Notes: generated by a model from the sequence alone, not told the origin. A stretch of DNA of 64,000 bases from Leishmania infantum JPCM5 (GCF_000002875.2 NC_009403.2:227001-291000), one strand, 5' to 3'. Counted from the stretch's first letter, positions 11,501-22,632 are shown. Numbers and translations are program-made.

Positions 11501-14500
11501 TTGCACAGTTGTTTCGCGCGTGTATCAGCGACCCATGCCGCTCGGGCGCACCGCGTCCCACTCAGACGGTGAAGATGCGATGGAGAACATGGGCAGCGAG
11601 GAAGACGACGAACTTTGTCTTTTCAAGGTGGTCTCGCTGTTCCCCATCGCCGCGGACCACTCCGAGCGGTGGGAGCGACGCACTCGAGTGCAGAAGCGCT
11701 TGCTGGCTCTCGCGGAGGAGATGCGTGCCACGCAGCGCGCGCTCGACGAGGCGGGGTTGACTGCAGCTGAAGCGGAACTCGGGTCCTCAGCCTCCCAGCA
11801 CGTCGGCGCCAGTGTGAAGGCAACCACCAAAGGAGAAGAAAGGGCCGGTGATCGCAGAGACGATACAGGCGACGTGTTTGCCGAGCGAAGGCGGCGCACC
11901 ACCTGCGCCGGTGTGTCGGAGGTGTACGTGGACTCGCGCTGCCGCCTCATAGCCCAGTTGGAGGCGGTGCCGTACATGGTACCGTTGCGGCATCTCGTCG
12001 CCGCTAGCTCTGGCACGGGACTTCGCGAGAACGAGGTCCTTGCTCTCATCCGCACTGTCGTTTGCAAAGCAGCCACAATGCACAACGCAGGATTTGTGCA
12101 CGGCGCACTGCATGCCGGCAACGTACTTCTGTCCAGCTATGACGGTGACGCGGTACTGACGCAGCCATGCGGCCTGATGAGTCAGAGCTCCTGGCTGCCG
12201 ACCGACTTGTCCGTCATCAGCGTGGCGCGCGCCAATGCCATGGCGCCATACCTTTCCGAGGTCTGGGGCGCGCGCCGGCTGCAGGTGGGCGGTGCCACGT
12301 CGACGCGACTCGGACCCCCACAGCGGCCGGACACCGCGGAGCTCATCACGTACCACAACTTGGCTGCCCTGGGCTGGCTCGACGACAGCGACGCGCGGAA
12401 AGCTGGGGGGTCTGCTGACAGGCGTGACAGTGCTGAGTTGTGCATGGCCGGTACTGCCTACACCCCCACCGCCGCCGACGACCTCCACGCCGTGGGCATG
12501 ATCGCCTTCCTTATCTATGTCGGTGTCCCGCCGTTTCAAATGGCGTCCCTGTGGGCGGTGGTGGAGCGGCTCAGGGCGCTGGGCACTGCCTATGGGACTG
12601 CCATGCAGTCCTCCTCCTCTTCGTCTTCCGCGGCGGCCCGTCAGGAGGCGCGCCGTCTCGTGGAGGAGTTCTGCTTTGGGACTCGCCGACGCGGCGCCGG
12701 CGCAAACGACTGCCACAGACACGGTGACGAAGGCGCTTCTCCATCCTCAGGAGCACCGCTGCAGCGGCACGGCGTTGCGCGATTTCAACCCGACTTCGAG
12801 CAAGCTCTGCAGTCCTTTATCGTGGACTGCGTGGAGGCGTCTTGCAGCGCGGCAACGCTGGAACAGGAGAGCGGCACTCCATACCGGTCGGGTGCAGCGC
12901 CGCATGTCTACGCCAACGCGCAGGAGTTGCTCACTTGTCATCCCCTCTTCAGGCGCTTTGCCCTCCCGGCACACGCAGGCCAGGACGACGAGGAGGAGCA
13001 CGAAAACGGTGGCGGCGCGCGGTCTTCGGGGGACAAGGAATCCGATCAGAGCGTTGATGATAAGATGCGCGATACGGTGCACCGAGTTGCCTACCCTGCC
13101 TTCTGCACGTGGGCTCGCGCCCGCGAGGACTGTGGCTCGGCGCCGCACCTGAGTCGGCTGCACAGCAATGCGCTCTTCACTGCTCGCTGCACTGCGCTGT
13201 GCGAGTGCGTTTCTGCCACCGTCTCGTCCCACGACGACGAGAGAAGTGAGTCCTGGAATGCCGCTCAGGACGGCGAGCCGTGGTCGTCGCTCTCGGTTAT
13301 CAGTCCTCATGTGGCGGGAGCGCTACAGGCATGGCAATTTCCTTTTCTCTCCGCGGAGGCGGGCACCAGCTGCCTTAATGACCGCGAGACGGGCACGTGC
13401 ACGTGCACGGTGGCTTCGGCTGAGGCGGCGGCGGCGATCCGGCACAGGCAGTGGCGAAGCGACACTCATGCGGTAACGGACGCTGCCCGGCTCCGGTGCT
13501 TGCCCTCGCTGGTGCGACCGACCGCTTCAGCGGCGCCTACCGGGCGCGCTGCCGCCGGTGACGGAGACGATGGCGCTGATGGCGACGTTTCGGCCACCAC
13601 CTTAGCGCAGCAAGAAGAGGATGTGCTGGAGGCGCAGCTATTCTCTGGCGAGCAGCGTCAGTTTGATGGCGACTTTGCACATCAGCCACATCTGCACGCG
13701 CTCACGTTGGCGGGGAAGCAGGAGAGCGCCTTCTCCTTAAGCCGCGACTTTGTTCTTTCACGTGTGCTGCCGGTCGCCGACACACTGGTTCTGCAGCACT
13801 TAACTGACTGCACGGTGACGGTGCTCGCGCCATTTCGCTACGTTGTGCTCGATGGGTTGCAGCGCTGCGAAGTTCGACTGGGCCCCTGCGAGTCGTGCGT
13901 GCTGCGCGACGTGCACGACTGCCCGCTCATCGCCGTCGCGGCGCTCCAGCTCTCCGGCGATAACGTCACCGAGACACACTTAAGCTGGAGCAGGCAGGGC
14001 AGTGGTCGTCCCCTGCTGAAGTGCAGCCGCGGCATCACCGCATCCCTCTACGGCCTGATGTATGAGGGCCTCGTTGAGGACTACTCGAGGGTGGGTCTCG
14101 CACTGGAGCACGCCGCCTGCTTTGTCGCCGCCGCCGACGTGAACAGCGACTCCGGTGAGGCCGATGGCGCGGTCACTTTTCGAGGCCCGGCGCCGGCGTG
14201 TCCGCGTGCTGTTGAGCTTCTGGCAACAACTGCGACCAGTGCGAGCCGAAGTCAGAGGGAGATGGGGCTATGCCTCGCCCCGGAGGCGCCGTATGACCTC
14301 GCGCTGCTCTTGAGCAACACCCGTTACGTGCACAGCGGCAGGCGTAGCGGCGGGCTGCAGAGCCCACGGATACCGTCTCCTGACGTGTTTCACTTCTTTG
14401 GCGAGTTAGCGGAGAAGGACGTTGTGGTGTGTGACGTGCGCGGCGGCACTCGCAACGGCGACGCGCGGCCAGTGGTCTTTCTGGTTGGCGCGCTCGGCGA

Positions 14501-17500
14501 CATTGTGATCGAGCGGTGCAGTCACTGCACGATCTTGGTTGCTGGGACGCCGAGCAACTTGCAGGCGTCCCAGTGCCACGACTGCCAGCTGATCTTTATG
14601 GCGCGCGAGTCGGTTGTGGAGGATTGTGCCCGCGTAGAGTGCGTGGCGCTCGTGACAGAGTACCTTTTAGTGCGGCAATGTGACGCGGTGCGGGTGCGGC
14701 CGCTCTTCCTCGACTGCCCTTTCAGCGATGAGGTGCTGCGGCGCGTGGTCGGCGGAAGCGTCGGCGGCGACGAGGAGGAAATAGTGGTCGGTGCGTATGA
14801 GGCTGGCAGGCTTGATGAGCTGAACGCGGTGCTGCGCGGCGTTGGGCAGGGGGTGCTCGTGGAAGCTTCCGAGAACGTGATTATCGAAGACATCGGCTAC
14901 TACTATCATCGCAGCTGCCGCGCCGGTGATGGCGAGCGTGAAGATCAGGAGGGCGGCGCGGACGGTGACGGCTTCTCCGTGTTGTCGGTTGCGTATGCGA
15001 GCATGCAGAGCCCCACCGCAGCTGCGAGTTCCTCAGGCAATGCGTCGCGGTTCATGGCAGAGGCCGCGCAGTCGCTTGCGGAGCATCTCTCCCTGCCGTG
15101 CTACCTCGAGCCTCTCCAGCGCTACGGCGGCGGGGAAAGGGCTGCGGTCAGCCATGCGGGTCGACCCACCGTGTCCTTCCACGACCTGCTGAACTGCTCT
15201 GTGCTTCGCCTGCGTGGGTCTTTGTGTCCGCTGGAGTCGCAGGCATCGCCCACCTCCGGCGACTCCACGGTGGAGCTGGCGGATATCTGCGTGGAGCGGG
15301 TGCACGGCGGCGTCCTCTACGTGGAGGATGCCGTTCACACGCTGCGTCTGCGTCACTGCGTCGGCCCGCTGGACATCGTCGTCTGCGCTGCAGCGAGGGT
15401 GTTCATGGAAGCCTGCGTTGGTGTGCAGCTGCGCACGGCCTGTGTCGACTTCCGCGCCACCGACTGCGTCCACTGCCATGTGGCGCTTCACGTGAACAAC
15501 CCGCCACAGTACCAGCGTTGCAGGAGCGTGCAGACCTCGGCGCTGAACATCACCGCGCGGGACTTCAACGCACTGCTAAGCGCTGCCGGGGTAGACTTGG
15601 CAACAAACTTGTACGATGAGCCGCTGCTACTAACGGAGGAGTGGAAGCCGACTGTGGCGGCAGGGTCGTCGGGTGCGTTGTTAGAAGGACGCAGAGTGCA
15701 TGCCTTACATGGTGGCTGCGTGGACACCCCTACGGGACCCCATAGCACCGCTGATATGTGTGCTGTGCTGCTCTCCTCGGTGCCCAGGGAGCAGCTGCAT
15801 CCGCGACAGGGAGGGCCGCGTGACAGCAGGCTGCGTGTGCAGCCCGACCAAGTGCCGCGCATCATGACCGTGCTGCGCCAGCCTGTGATGGTAGTGGCCC
15901 CGCTCCCAGGGCTGTGCGCCAGCCCGAATGAGACTCCGTTTCTGGAGGAGCTAGAGGCGCGCGTGCTGGTGTGGGCCAAACAGCCGCTCTCAGTATCGCG
16001 TGAGGAGGCCGTTGCCATTGCGCTGTACGCCTTGGCTGACTTGGCAGAAGTGTATGCGAGTGTCACGGAATGGGTCGAGGCGACGGACGCGGTGCAGCCC
16101 ACTGAGGCACCTAAGCGGGTGGCTGCGTTCGGCGGCTCTCTGAATTCCGATGCCCCACCACACCTCCTGTCCACCCGTGCGCCTCCCTCGCTGCCTGCCA
16201 CTTCCTCAGCATCCTCGACGGCAAGTAATGTTCCGGGACTGGCGTTGGACGCGGTTCAGCAGCGGCTGCCCCCCACCGAGCGAGTGCTGCTGCAGCAGGC
16301 GGAGCAGCCTCGCACCAAGGACGGCGAGTGTGCTGCCCAGGATGCGTCAGCGGCACCTTCGTCGTCGCCGTCGGCGGGCGACGCCAGCGGAGCGGGAATC
16401 CCAGCATCTGCAAAGCCGATGCTGGTCGAAGCCGGGGTTGTCGAGATAGGACCTGGCACGGAGGGCTTCGTGGAAGAGGTTGCCATTCACAGTGCACCAG
16501 CGCCGCCACTCTCGTTGCTGTTGACGTGCTACACGGACCCACCACCTGCGCCGAAGAACGACGGCGCTCAAACGTCACCGGCAGAGGGGCCTCATGCCGA
16601 CCCAGTGGCGCTTCACCGACCGTCACAATCAGAAAGCTTGCCGATGCGCGCGCAGCACGGCAGACTCGCAGCTGCCGGATTACCAACGTTGCCGTGCACC
16701 GCGGCGAGCGCATTCGCCTCATCTGCGGCTGGGCTCGATGGCGCCGCCTCGGGGGTGGAAGACGACACCTCGGTGAACTCGAGCGTTGCCGCGCCGCCGC
16801 TGCCGCCGGGACCCGCCTACGCGCTCAACCCCACGAATGTCGGTGCCTCCTCCACGATGGACGTCTTCTACAACACACAGCGCGACGCCGCGTCAGTGGT
16901 CACCGGGACAGCAGGCCCGCTCATGGAGGAGGAGGGCGGCGCCTACTCGCTCACCGCCCGCACACTGGATGACGAAGGTGTGGGGTTCACCTCCGCCTCT
17001 CCCTGGCCCGATGGCATACGTTCGCCCGTCGTCACGGGCGGCCGCCGGGCCCTTAAGTGGGCCATGGGCAGCGGTGACAACCACGAGGGAGCGCGGAGTG
17101 GACGACAAGCTTCACCAGTGGCGGAGACCATTGATGTGCTGGGTGCCCAGGCGCAGGCCCAGTGGCCCTCGTCGTTGGAGAGGTCGCCGCATGTTATGGA
17201 ATCGGAGGAGCGCAGCAGTCGCGACGGCGACGAGCTGCTGGTCGCCACCACCGCCGTCTGTACAAAGGAGCTACAGGAAGTTTTCCTGAAGGAAGAGGTC
17301 GAGCCACACTACGCGCGCAACGCCGCGCACTCTTCTTTGCGTACCTCGACGTCCTCGGTGGCCGAGTACCCGTGGCGCGGCGTGATGTCGCACGAGAACA
17401 GCGCAGAGTACGTCGCGGGCGGTAGTGACAACGGCACCGGCGAGTCGACGGTGCCACAGACCAACTTCCTCCACGTGTCGCAAGACTCGTCCGCGCGGCG

Positions 17501-17852
17501 GTTGGAGCTGAACTCCCAAGCTGCCATGGAGACCCTGGTGATGGCTATGGGCTCCGAGGAGGGTGGCAGCTTCTCCACGGTGCAAAGGGGCGTGCTGGAG
17601 CCGCCGGCAAGCGGGCGTGCCGTTGTGCCGAAGACGGAGCCTCTGGGAAGGATCTCGCCTGAAGTCATGGCGATGCACGAGGTCGATGCGAACGTAAAGG
17701 AGGTGCTACGACAAGTAGAGCAGGCACGCCAGCTCTTCGCGCGAAATCAGCGCTCGTGGGAATCGTCATCGGGTGGCGGCTTGGAGGCCCGTGTGCGGGC
17801 GGCAGTGGCGAAGCTGACGGCCTTGAAGGCTGCGCATGCTGAGGCAGCCTAG
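8586..17852 (+). CDS. Giant pseudokinase with TBCCD1-like C-CAP/cofactor C beta-helix segments
   Basis: A 3088-residue protein. Residues 1-940 are Ser/Ala/Pro-rich and probably disordered. Residues about 948-1462 resemble a protein kinase fold: a strand with FKVV (possible beta-3 Lys), an alpha-C-like helix, a catalytic-loop equivalent HGALHAGN at 1172-1179, an alpha-F-like DDLHAVGMIAF...GVPPF near 1300-1318, and a subdomain-XI-like AQELLTCHPLF. The HRD Asp is Ala1174, the usual Lys is His1176 and no DFG is present, so phosphotransfer is unlikely. About 1711-1837 matches the TBCC domain of TBCCD1 (VLAPFRYVVLDG, a cysteine ladder, RPLL, then a YEGLVEDYSRVGL-like end). Further beta-helix-like Cys/Val-rich blocks lie near 1943-2049 and 2193-2305. 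A predicted coiled coil ends the protein (about 3028-3088). TBCCD1 acts at centrosomes/basal bodies, so a cytoskeletal scaffold role is inferred. Confidence 0.88.
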   Translation: MQFSDSMSSSSSAASPPPSRGGGCPVAVNASTPLASAVRAFHATYSSELRGTYDDDAQRLYGENSSLRIQLAAGLSRGGIPVSDAAVGHHGGERAHDGDPRMPSTQQAPPFFAKASAAHSAAQSFRGEDSAAERDVRAFRMTPSSSSSTFSASSASSLTPEQPEGKRPTVSSIVGKRLQLRRRSASETPFVASTTSPPMSCAPAARRSGSSQSSLSESSASDVVFHRLPLPHATLAVSSSSAAAPPAVSVPPPAHHHDPLCAGMTATSPNITVPAASLLHRSAVEKSTMAASASTLTDTERTCTAGASFVTSSASPMTPNPAVSYTRTSKSPAAVWSAAAAVLPASQLPTSPSPVSSLPSDPLLPHIPTAAAGHANAVYSSFEAASGEEVDEHDLNSSAASRAAQAALDAEEQLHGHEGPSDSSPVLTALTEHSFSVTPLLTPVPKKASASPRPMQVHACKGEMDTSTIVFNLDEGKDCDDSMAGMLARSSVDLVHTTPSEKRQLLSREERNDLDGAVANSSDDAGAVSHMAGWRRQPLPPPTPSTVTKKSPSSSSAMRRAVESDDTTSTRSGGSPPCTNLTVEQRSTPVMAQGAATALATSVDAAQAVEHYTASALPPDRSSSSGIDSLVFISGKNAGDPAHKMRSRADDTHALSLQRQRAMECGGRPEEAAVAEHVGSAMMPSTIATEGGAVRVRGSGSEGVAAAASVPGLEQHPPHHAVKTLSTYQMNDETKTRAADPAVLTTGGETSASRASAVLMPPSPSQPRAASMLDNSSFSSHSCGDATAAVAAALAGQSDRSRSGQALLAAERDAAAQPSKSGVVRRALVMRCMQDSSTSSSLSSSSSRSISGHRKEPRQALVNPGTRTASGEQTSVEKKGGSNDRPVSPSSSALCVDAMCAKDPSATHACALQYTEALDGADVGENEEAEETEEDGTPPIKWDGAQDQESNPLLLQEAGRWDAVLEEMELVDCTVVSRVYQRPMPLGRTASHSDGEDAMENMGSEEDDELCLFKVVSLFPIAADHSERWERRTRVQKRLLALAEEMRATQRALDEAGLTAAEAELGSSASQHVGASVKATTKGEERAGDRRDDTGDVFAERRRRTTCAGVSEVYVDSRCRLIAQLEAVPYMVPLRHLVAASSGTGLRENEVLALIRTVVCKAATMHNAGFVHGALHAGNVLLSSYDGDAVLTQPCGLMSQSSWLPTDLSVISVARANAMAPYLSEVWGARRLQVGGATSTRLGPPQRPDTAELITYHNLAALGWLDDSDARKAGGSADRRDSAELCMAGTAYTPTAADDLHAVGMIAFLIYVGVPPFQMASLWAVVERLRALGTAYGTAMQSSSSSSSAAARQEARRLVEEFCFGTRRRGAGANDCHRHGDEGASPSSGAPLQRHGVARFQPDFEQALQSFIVDCVEASCSAATLEQESGTPYRSGAAPHVYANAQELLTCHPLFRRFALPAHAGQDDEEEHENGGGARSSGDKESDQSVDDKMRDTVHRVAYPAFCTWARAREDCGSAPHLSRLHSNALFTARCTALCECVSATVSSHDDERSESWNAAQDGEPWSSLSVISPHVAGALQAWQFPFLSAEAGTSCLNDRETGTCTCTVASAEAAAAIRHRQWRSDTHAVTDAARLRCLPSLVRPTASAAPTGRAAAGDGDDGADGDVSATTLAQQEEDVLEAQLFSGEQRQFDGDFAHQPHLHALTLAGKQESAFSLSRDFVLSRVLPVADTLVLQHLTDCTVTVLAPFRYVVLDGLQRCEVRLGPCESCVLRDVHDCPLIAVAALQLSGDNVTETHLSWSRQGSGRPLLKCSRGITASLYGLMYEGLVEDYSRVGLALEHAACFVAAADVNSDSGEADGAVTFRGPAPACPRAVELLATTATSASRSQREMGLCLAPEAPYDLALLLSNTRYVHSGRRSGGLQSPRIPSPDVFHFFGELAEKDVVVCDVRGGTRNGDARPVVFLVGALGDIVIERCSHCTILVAGTPSNLQASQCHDCQLIFMARESVVEDCARVECVALVTEYLLVRQCDAVRVRPLFLDCPFSDEVLRRVVGGSVGGDEEEIVVGAYEAGRLDELNAVLRGVGQGVLVEASENVIIEDIGYYYHRSCRAGDGEREDQEGGADGDGFSVLSVAYASMQSPTAAASSSGNASRFMAEAAQSLAEHLSLPCYLEPLQRYGGGERAAVSHAGRPTVSFHDLLNCSVLRLRGSLCPLESQASPTSGDSTVELADICVERVHGGVLYVEDAVHTLRLRHCVGPLDIVVCAAARVFMEACVGVQLRTACVDFRATDCVHCHVALHVNNPPQYQRCRSVQTSALNITARDFNALLSAAGVDLATNLYDEPLLLTEEWKPTVAAGSSGALLEGRRVHALHGGCVDTPTGPHSTADMCAVLLSSVPREQLHPRQGGPRDSRLRVQPDQVPRIMTVLRQPVMVVAPLPGLCASPNETPFLEELEARVLVWAKQPLSVSREEAVAIALYALADLAEVYASVTEWVEATDAVQPTEAPKRVAAFGGSLNSDAPPHLLSTRAPPSLPATSSASSTASNVPGLALDAVQQRLPPTERVLLQQAEQPRTKDGECAAQDASAAPSSSPSAGDASGAGIPASAKPMLVEAGVVEIGPGTEGFVEEVAIHSAPAPPLSLLLTCYTDPPPAPKNDGAQTSPAEGPHADPVALHRPSQSESLPMRAQHGRLAAAGLPTLPCTAASAFASSAAGLDGAASGVEDDTSVNSSVAAPPLPPGPAYALNPTNVGASSTMDVFYNTQRDAASVVTGTAGPLMEEEGGAYSLTARTLDDEGVGFTSASPWPDGIRSPVVTGGRRALKWAMGSGDNHEGARSGRQASPVAETIDVLGAQAQAQWPSSLERSPHVMESEERSSRDGDELLVATTAVCTKELQEVFLKEEVEPHYARNAAHSSLRTSTSSVAEYPWRGVMSHENSAEYVAGGSDNGTGESTVPQTNFLHVSQDSSARRLELNSQAAMETLVMAMGSEEGGSFSTVQRGVLEPPASGRAVVPKTEPLGRISPEVMAMHEVDANVKEVLRQVEQARQLFARNQRSWESSSGGGLEARVRAAVAKLTALKAAHAEAA

Positions 17853-20800
17853 TGTACCTGTGCGAAGGGCGACGAGAGACAGTGGAGCTCTTCGTTTTTT
17901 TTTTTCGTGGCGGTGGCTTCTGAGAATCTCCTCTACACCTTCGTCTTCACTGCCGCCGCGCATGCCCCGCTGCGGAGCGGAAGGGGTAGCAGTTGACATC
18001 GAAAAAAAAAAGGAGGAGTTCTCACAAGGACCTCGAGGCAAGATGGGTGCCAATCTGATGCCAGTTGTGTGGGTCCGCACGGATGCATGCGTGCGTTGAC
18101 GTGGCTTTGTGGCCGCCCTCAATATCCCCATCCCTCACTTTGGCGTTTCTTTCCTCAGCTGCAGGGTGTGGGAGCTGCGAAGAGGGGTCATAATACCCGC
18201 ATCCCTTTATGCTATCCGTCGTTGCTAAGTTTTTCTTCTAGCGGCTCCGTTGCGAGAGACAAGCACGGAGACGTGCATAAGCGCATACGCAGCATGGCAC
18301 GGTGCTCCTGGTGGTGAGAGGTGTTTGACTACAGGTGTCATCCCCACCGCAGCCCACAGATGCTCGCGTTGATCCCTTCGTCTGCCGCTGTTGCGGGCGT
18401 CGTGGAGTGCTGACCCGTGCACCTCTCGCGATCAGGGACACCGAAAAGATCCTGCCGTGCCTTCATTTCTCTACCTGGCTCCGTTAGTCTGTGTTCGTGT
18501 GCTCTCCCGTTGTGTTTCCGCCGTCTCTTCTCACCCGCGCATGCATCGCGGCACACAAACGCACATCTATTTTTGCATCTTCTCACGCCCGTCACGCGCA
18601 CCGCACACGCCGTCATACCGCCGCTCCCCGACGCGCCCTTTTTGCGGTCATCTTCCTTTCTCACGTACATTTCGCATGACATGCATCTTTGCACACGCAC
18701 GTTTGGGATGGGCTGCGTGGATACATGTACCCAACTCGCGCGCGCGGCAGCATATCACCGTCACAGTAGAAGGGCCCAAGTAGAAGCGGCGCACTGGAAA
18801 ATACGTTAGCCAACAGGAAGAATCGAAATAACAAAACATCAACAGAAAACAGAAAGCGACAACAGCATAGAACGCCGCCGCTAGCCACACACACACACAC
18901 ACCTCCTATGTATCACCAACACCTCTCGTGCGGCACAACGCAACAAAACACGCACACCCATTTCTCACGCAACCCGCTTTAGGAGCCGAGTTGCTCCATA
19001 CGTACGTGGTTGCGTATTTCGCTCGTGCCGCGTGACGGGAACCTCTTTAAACTCTCCATTTCCTTTGGCCCAAGGACACCAACGCTTACACATTAAGTGC
19101 GCAGAGAGAGAGAGACAAAACCACATACACTCGCACCTACGTTGTGCGTGGCTGTCAAGTGTGCCTCTCGCCCGCCCCGTGCCTCCGTTGCTCTTGGGTG
19201 TCTTTGTCTTCGTCGTCTTCTGGATTTCTGTTTTCTTGCTGTTGTTCTTTCACTCCACGCCCGCCCACTTTTCCCGTGGGTCGACTTGTGCACGCATTTT
19301 TGTTTTCGGGCGGAGACCCGGAGGTCTTTGTGTGTGTGTGTGTGTGCCTGCGGGCGTTTCTGTCTGTGCAGGGTGCGCGTGGGCATATACGATCTGCTGG
19401 CCCCCGCCCACCATACACACCTCTCCCGCTTTCCCTTTATCATTTCAAACCCCTCAAAAAGAACAACAAAAAGAGGGCGCTATCATTTCTGTCTTCTTGT
19501 TCCCTGTTCTCTGGTTTGCACGTGTCGCTTTTTTTTAGCGCGCATATGTGCGTGCTGAATCCCTGTCCCTTTTTGTGTTCTTGCTGTTCTTGTCGACGGT
19601 CCCTGGACCGTCTTCTACTTTACGCGCCTCTCCCTCTCCCCCGCGTTTCCGAAACGCTTCCTCCCTTTTTCAGTGTTCGCCCGATACGAAGGACTTTTTT
19701 CTCCTCCGCACTCCTCATTTCTCTTTCCCTGAGACGTGACTTCCTTTTTTTCCTTGTTGCTTCGCTCATTGTGCGCGCCTCATTTTCTTCCTTTCGCGTA
19801 CCTTCGGCTTCTCTCTCTTGCTTTTCTTCCGTCTTCGCTTCTATTATCATTATTACTGTTCGTTCTTCTGTTTTTCTGGGGATTTCCACTCATTACCCCC
19901 TCGCACTCTTCTTTCTTTCGCTACGGCCCTCTCCCCTCTCCCCTAGCCTCACCCATACGGCCTCTCAAAAGACACACCGTCCTTTCTTCTTCTTCACTAA
20001 CCGTCCTCTTCATTTTTTTTTTCGTTAATCGCTTGCTCTCCTTTTTCACCTTTTGTCCCTCGCAATTTTCGTCCCTCTGCGATATTCTGCTCTGCTGTGC
20101 TTTTTTTTTGTTTTCGCGCTGTTTATATGCACATATATCTTCCTTTCTTACCCCCACACCCCCTTTCCAAGGCGGTGCAGCCTTGGAGACGTGTGTAGAG
20201 AACGAAAACAAATAACTCTCCTGTCCCTCTCCCCCCTTTCTCTCTGTCTCTGCCTGGTATTGTCCATCTCTCTCTCTCTCCCTCTCCCTCTCCCTCTCCC
20301 TCTCCCTCTCTACGAAATCCAGTCCTTTGATTGATGCCGGTGTTTGTCAAGAGAAATATACTTTCCTCTCGTTCCCCCCCCCTGAGCTCGCCTTGCCGCC
20401 GTGATTTCGTGACCCCTTTGTATTATTATTTCTTTTTATTGGGAGGCCCTCGCCGCGCCTCTCCCCTCCCCGCTGAAGCTGGCGGTGTGTTGACACTCGT
20501 ATCTCGTCGTCCGGTTTTCGCTCTCCCTCCCTTCCCCCTTACGTGCTCCGCATTACATTTCGAAGGAGGGATCGGCGGTGCTCCTGTTGTTCGGCCTTGT
20601 GTGTGTGTGTCTTTCGTGTTTGATTTCTTCCTCTCTTCTTCGACCAGGAACGACTCCCACTCACTATCCCCACTACCACGCGTCCACCTCACTTCCCCAC
20701 CCCTCCTTCTTTTCTTTACCTCTGTCCTCGACGCATCATCATCATCGCCCAGCGTGACGCCGACAGACACCACGCCGCACGCAAAAAAAAAAACGCACAC

Positions 20801-22632
20801 GTTACCTCCTTTCTACCCCTCTTTGGCCCACAACCGCGCACACAGCAAGGCCTCGAGCGGTCTTACGCGAGGCAGAGAGTGAAAGAGCCCAGCAAAAAAA
20901 AAAGAAACGGCGATAAAGAGAGGGCGCAGGACAGACAACAAAGGACGCCGAGGAACAAAACACAACTGGCAAGCGCAAAAAAAAAGAAACACGGAAGGAA
21001 GAGGGCAAGCAACGGAAAGGGGCAAGGCAACACAGAACCTCGGTAAAGGAAGTATACAGCCCTTCTTTTTGCTGCTCGTCGGTTTCGTGGTTTGCTTCCA
21101 TCTCGTCGCTCCTTTTTTTGTCTTCTTTTCGGTTCCGTTTTTCTCTTCTTTCGTGTCTAGCTCCTCTTCTTCGCTCTGCTCCTATCCTCTACCCTGGCGT
21201 CCTTTCTGTCGTGCTGCTGCTGCTGCCCCTCTCGATCTCCTCTGTGTGTGCGCTTGACGTTATCCAGGTTGAAGGTGTGCATATTTGTGTGTGTTGGGGG
21301 GCTTATGCTGACCTGCTGATTCTTCCTGTGTCTGCCACCCCCCCCGACATCCACCCACCTGCACCTCTGCCTCCACTTCCGTCTTGCAATTATTATTATT
21401 TCTTCGATTGTGCAACCTGTCCTCTTCGTTTCTCCCACGCGTTCCTCACGTTTCTACGTCTTTGTATGCGGTGTGTGTATATCTTTTTCTCTCTCGTTTC
21501 CTCGTGAGCTCCCTCCTACCCTCTTCTACAAGCGCTCGCGTGTGCGTGTCTATCTTTGGGCGCTTCCCTACGGGAACACGTGACGCACGAGCCCGTGTGC
21601 AGTGTTGAGCGTCAGTGCTATCGTGCGTCCATCGCCCCTTCCCCCCTCCACTCCCCTCCTCCCCTTCCCCTTCCCCACAGTGTGACGTTGATCTTTCCAC
21701 TGCTCCTTTCCGTTGTTGCCTGCTTTTCTGTTTTCCAACCCTGCCTCTGGTGATTATACTGCCACTGCTACGACTACCACCACCATCTACCACGCCCTCC
21801 AGTAACGCTCCAGCTCCGTCTCTCGCTCGCTGTAGCGCACGGGTGTTACTTGTTTGTGCGTTTTGGGGTAGCTCATCATTCACTTGCAAAGGTGAACAGT
21901 GGCTTCTCTCTCGTTCTTCTTCCTTTCTCTTCCCTCTTCCCTCCCCACCTCCTTGACACTCTCATTTTTTTTTTTTGCGGCCTTTCACCACCTTTGCCCT
22001 TGGTTACTGCTAATTGACAGCTCTTCTAATATTGCCCCTCATTTTTCTCTCTCTCCATTTGTGTCCGTGTGTGTGTGTGTACCCGCGCGTGTGAGTCTCG
22101 GTTGGTGCGCAACGGCTACATATTTGCGGCTGCTCCACCGCTCTAACCGCCTCCCCCCTCCCCTGCTACCCCGCATAACATCGCCACAAACACTTTTGCA
22201 TCTCTTCTTGATTGCTTCTCTAGGTCTTCTCAACGTTTTTCGTTAACCACGTTAGTGTTCATCCGCTTGGCTGTGTTTCACCTTGCTTTCTCGTGTGTGT
22301 CCTTGGCAGTGCTGGCACGGACTGCTGGTGTCGTTGTGGTGCTGTCTCATCGTTTTTTTTTTGAAGCACTGTTGTCGGCTCCCCGGTTCTTGCCATCCTG
22401 CTCTCTCTCCCCTTTTTTCTCTGGCTGTTGAGCAGGTCTGCTGCTCTTCTGTCTTTGTTTTGTGTGTGTGTGTGTGTGTGTGCCACTGCGATAACCTCTT
22501 GTCATTGTCTTCCTTTTTGTGGTTTGCATTCGGAATCGGTGAAGGGGCACACGTGCGAGGGTGTGGGAGGCCTGTTCCCCCCCCCCCTTTTTTTCTTCAT
22601 TCACTATCCTCCCCTGTGCGTTTCATGCACTG
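17853..22632. other. 4.8-kb pyrimidine-rich intergenic region
   Basis: No credible gene on either strand. Mostly C/T-rich, with GT runs (for example 22457-22480), a hexamer CTCTCC array at 20265-20311 and one abrupt purine/A-rich island at about 20872-21060. Open frames translate to Ser/Leu/Phe/Pro low complexity. It presumably comprises the long 3' UTR of the pseudokinase gene and the 5' region of the kinase gene. Confidence 0.7.
20265..20311. repeat. CT-rich array with CTCTCC hexamers (mirror repeat)
   Basis: About 47 nt of pure pyrimidine: a CT run, then roughly five CTCTCC units. The tract is close to mirror-symmetric, the type of sequence able to form triplex (H-) DNA, and could also serve as a polypyrimidine splicing signal. 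Confidence 0.9.
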
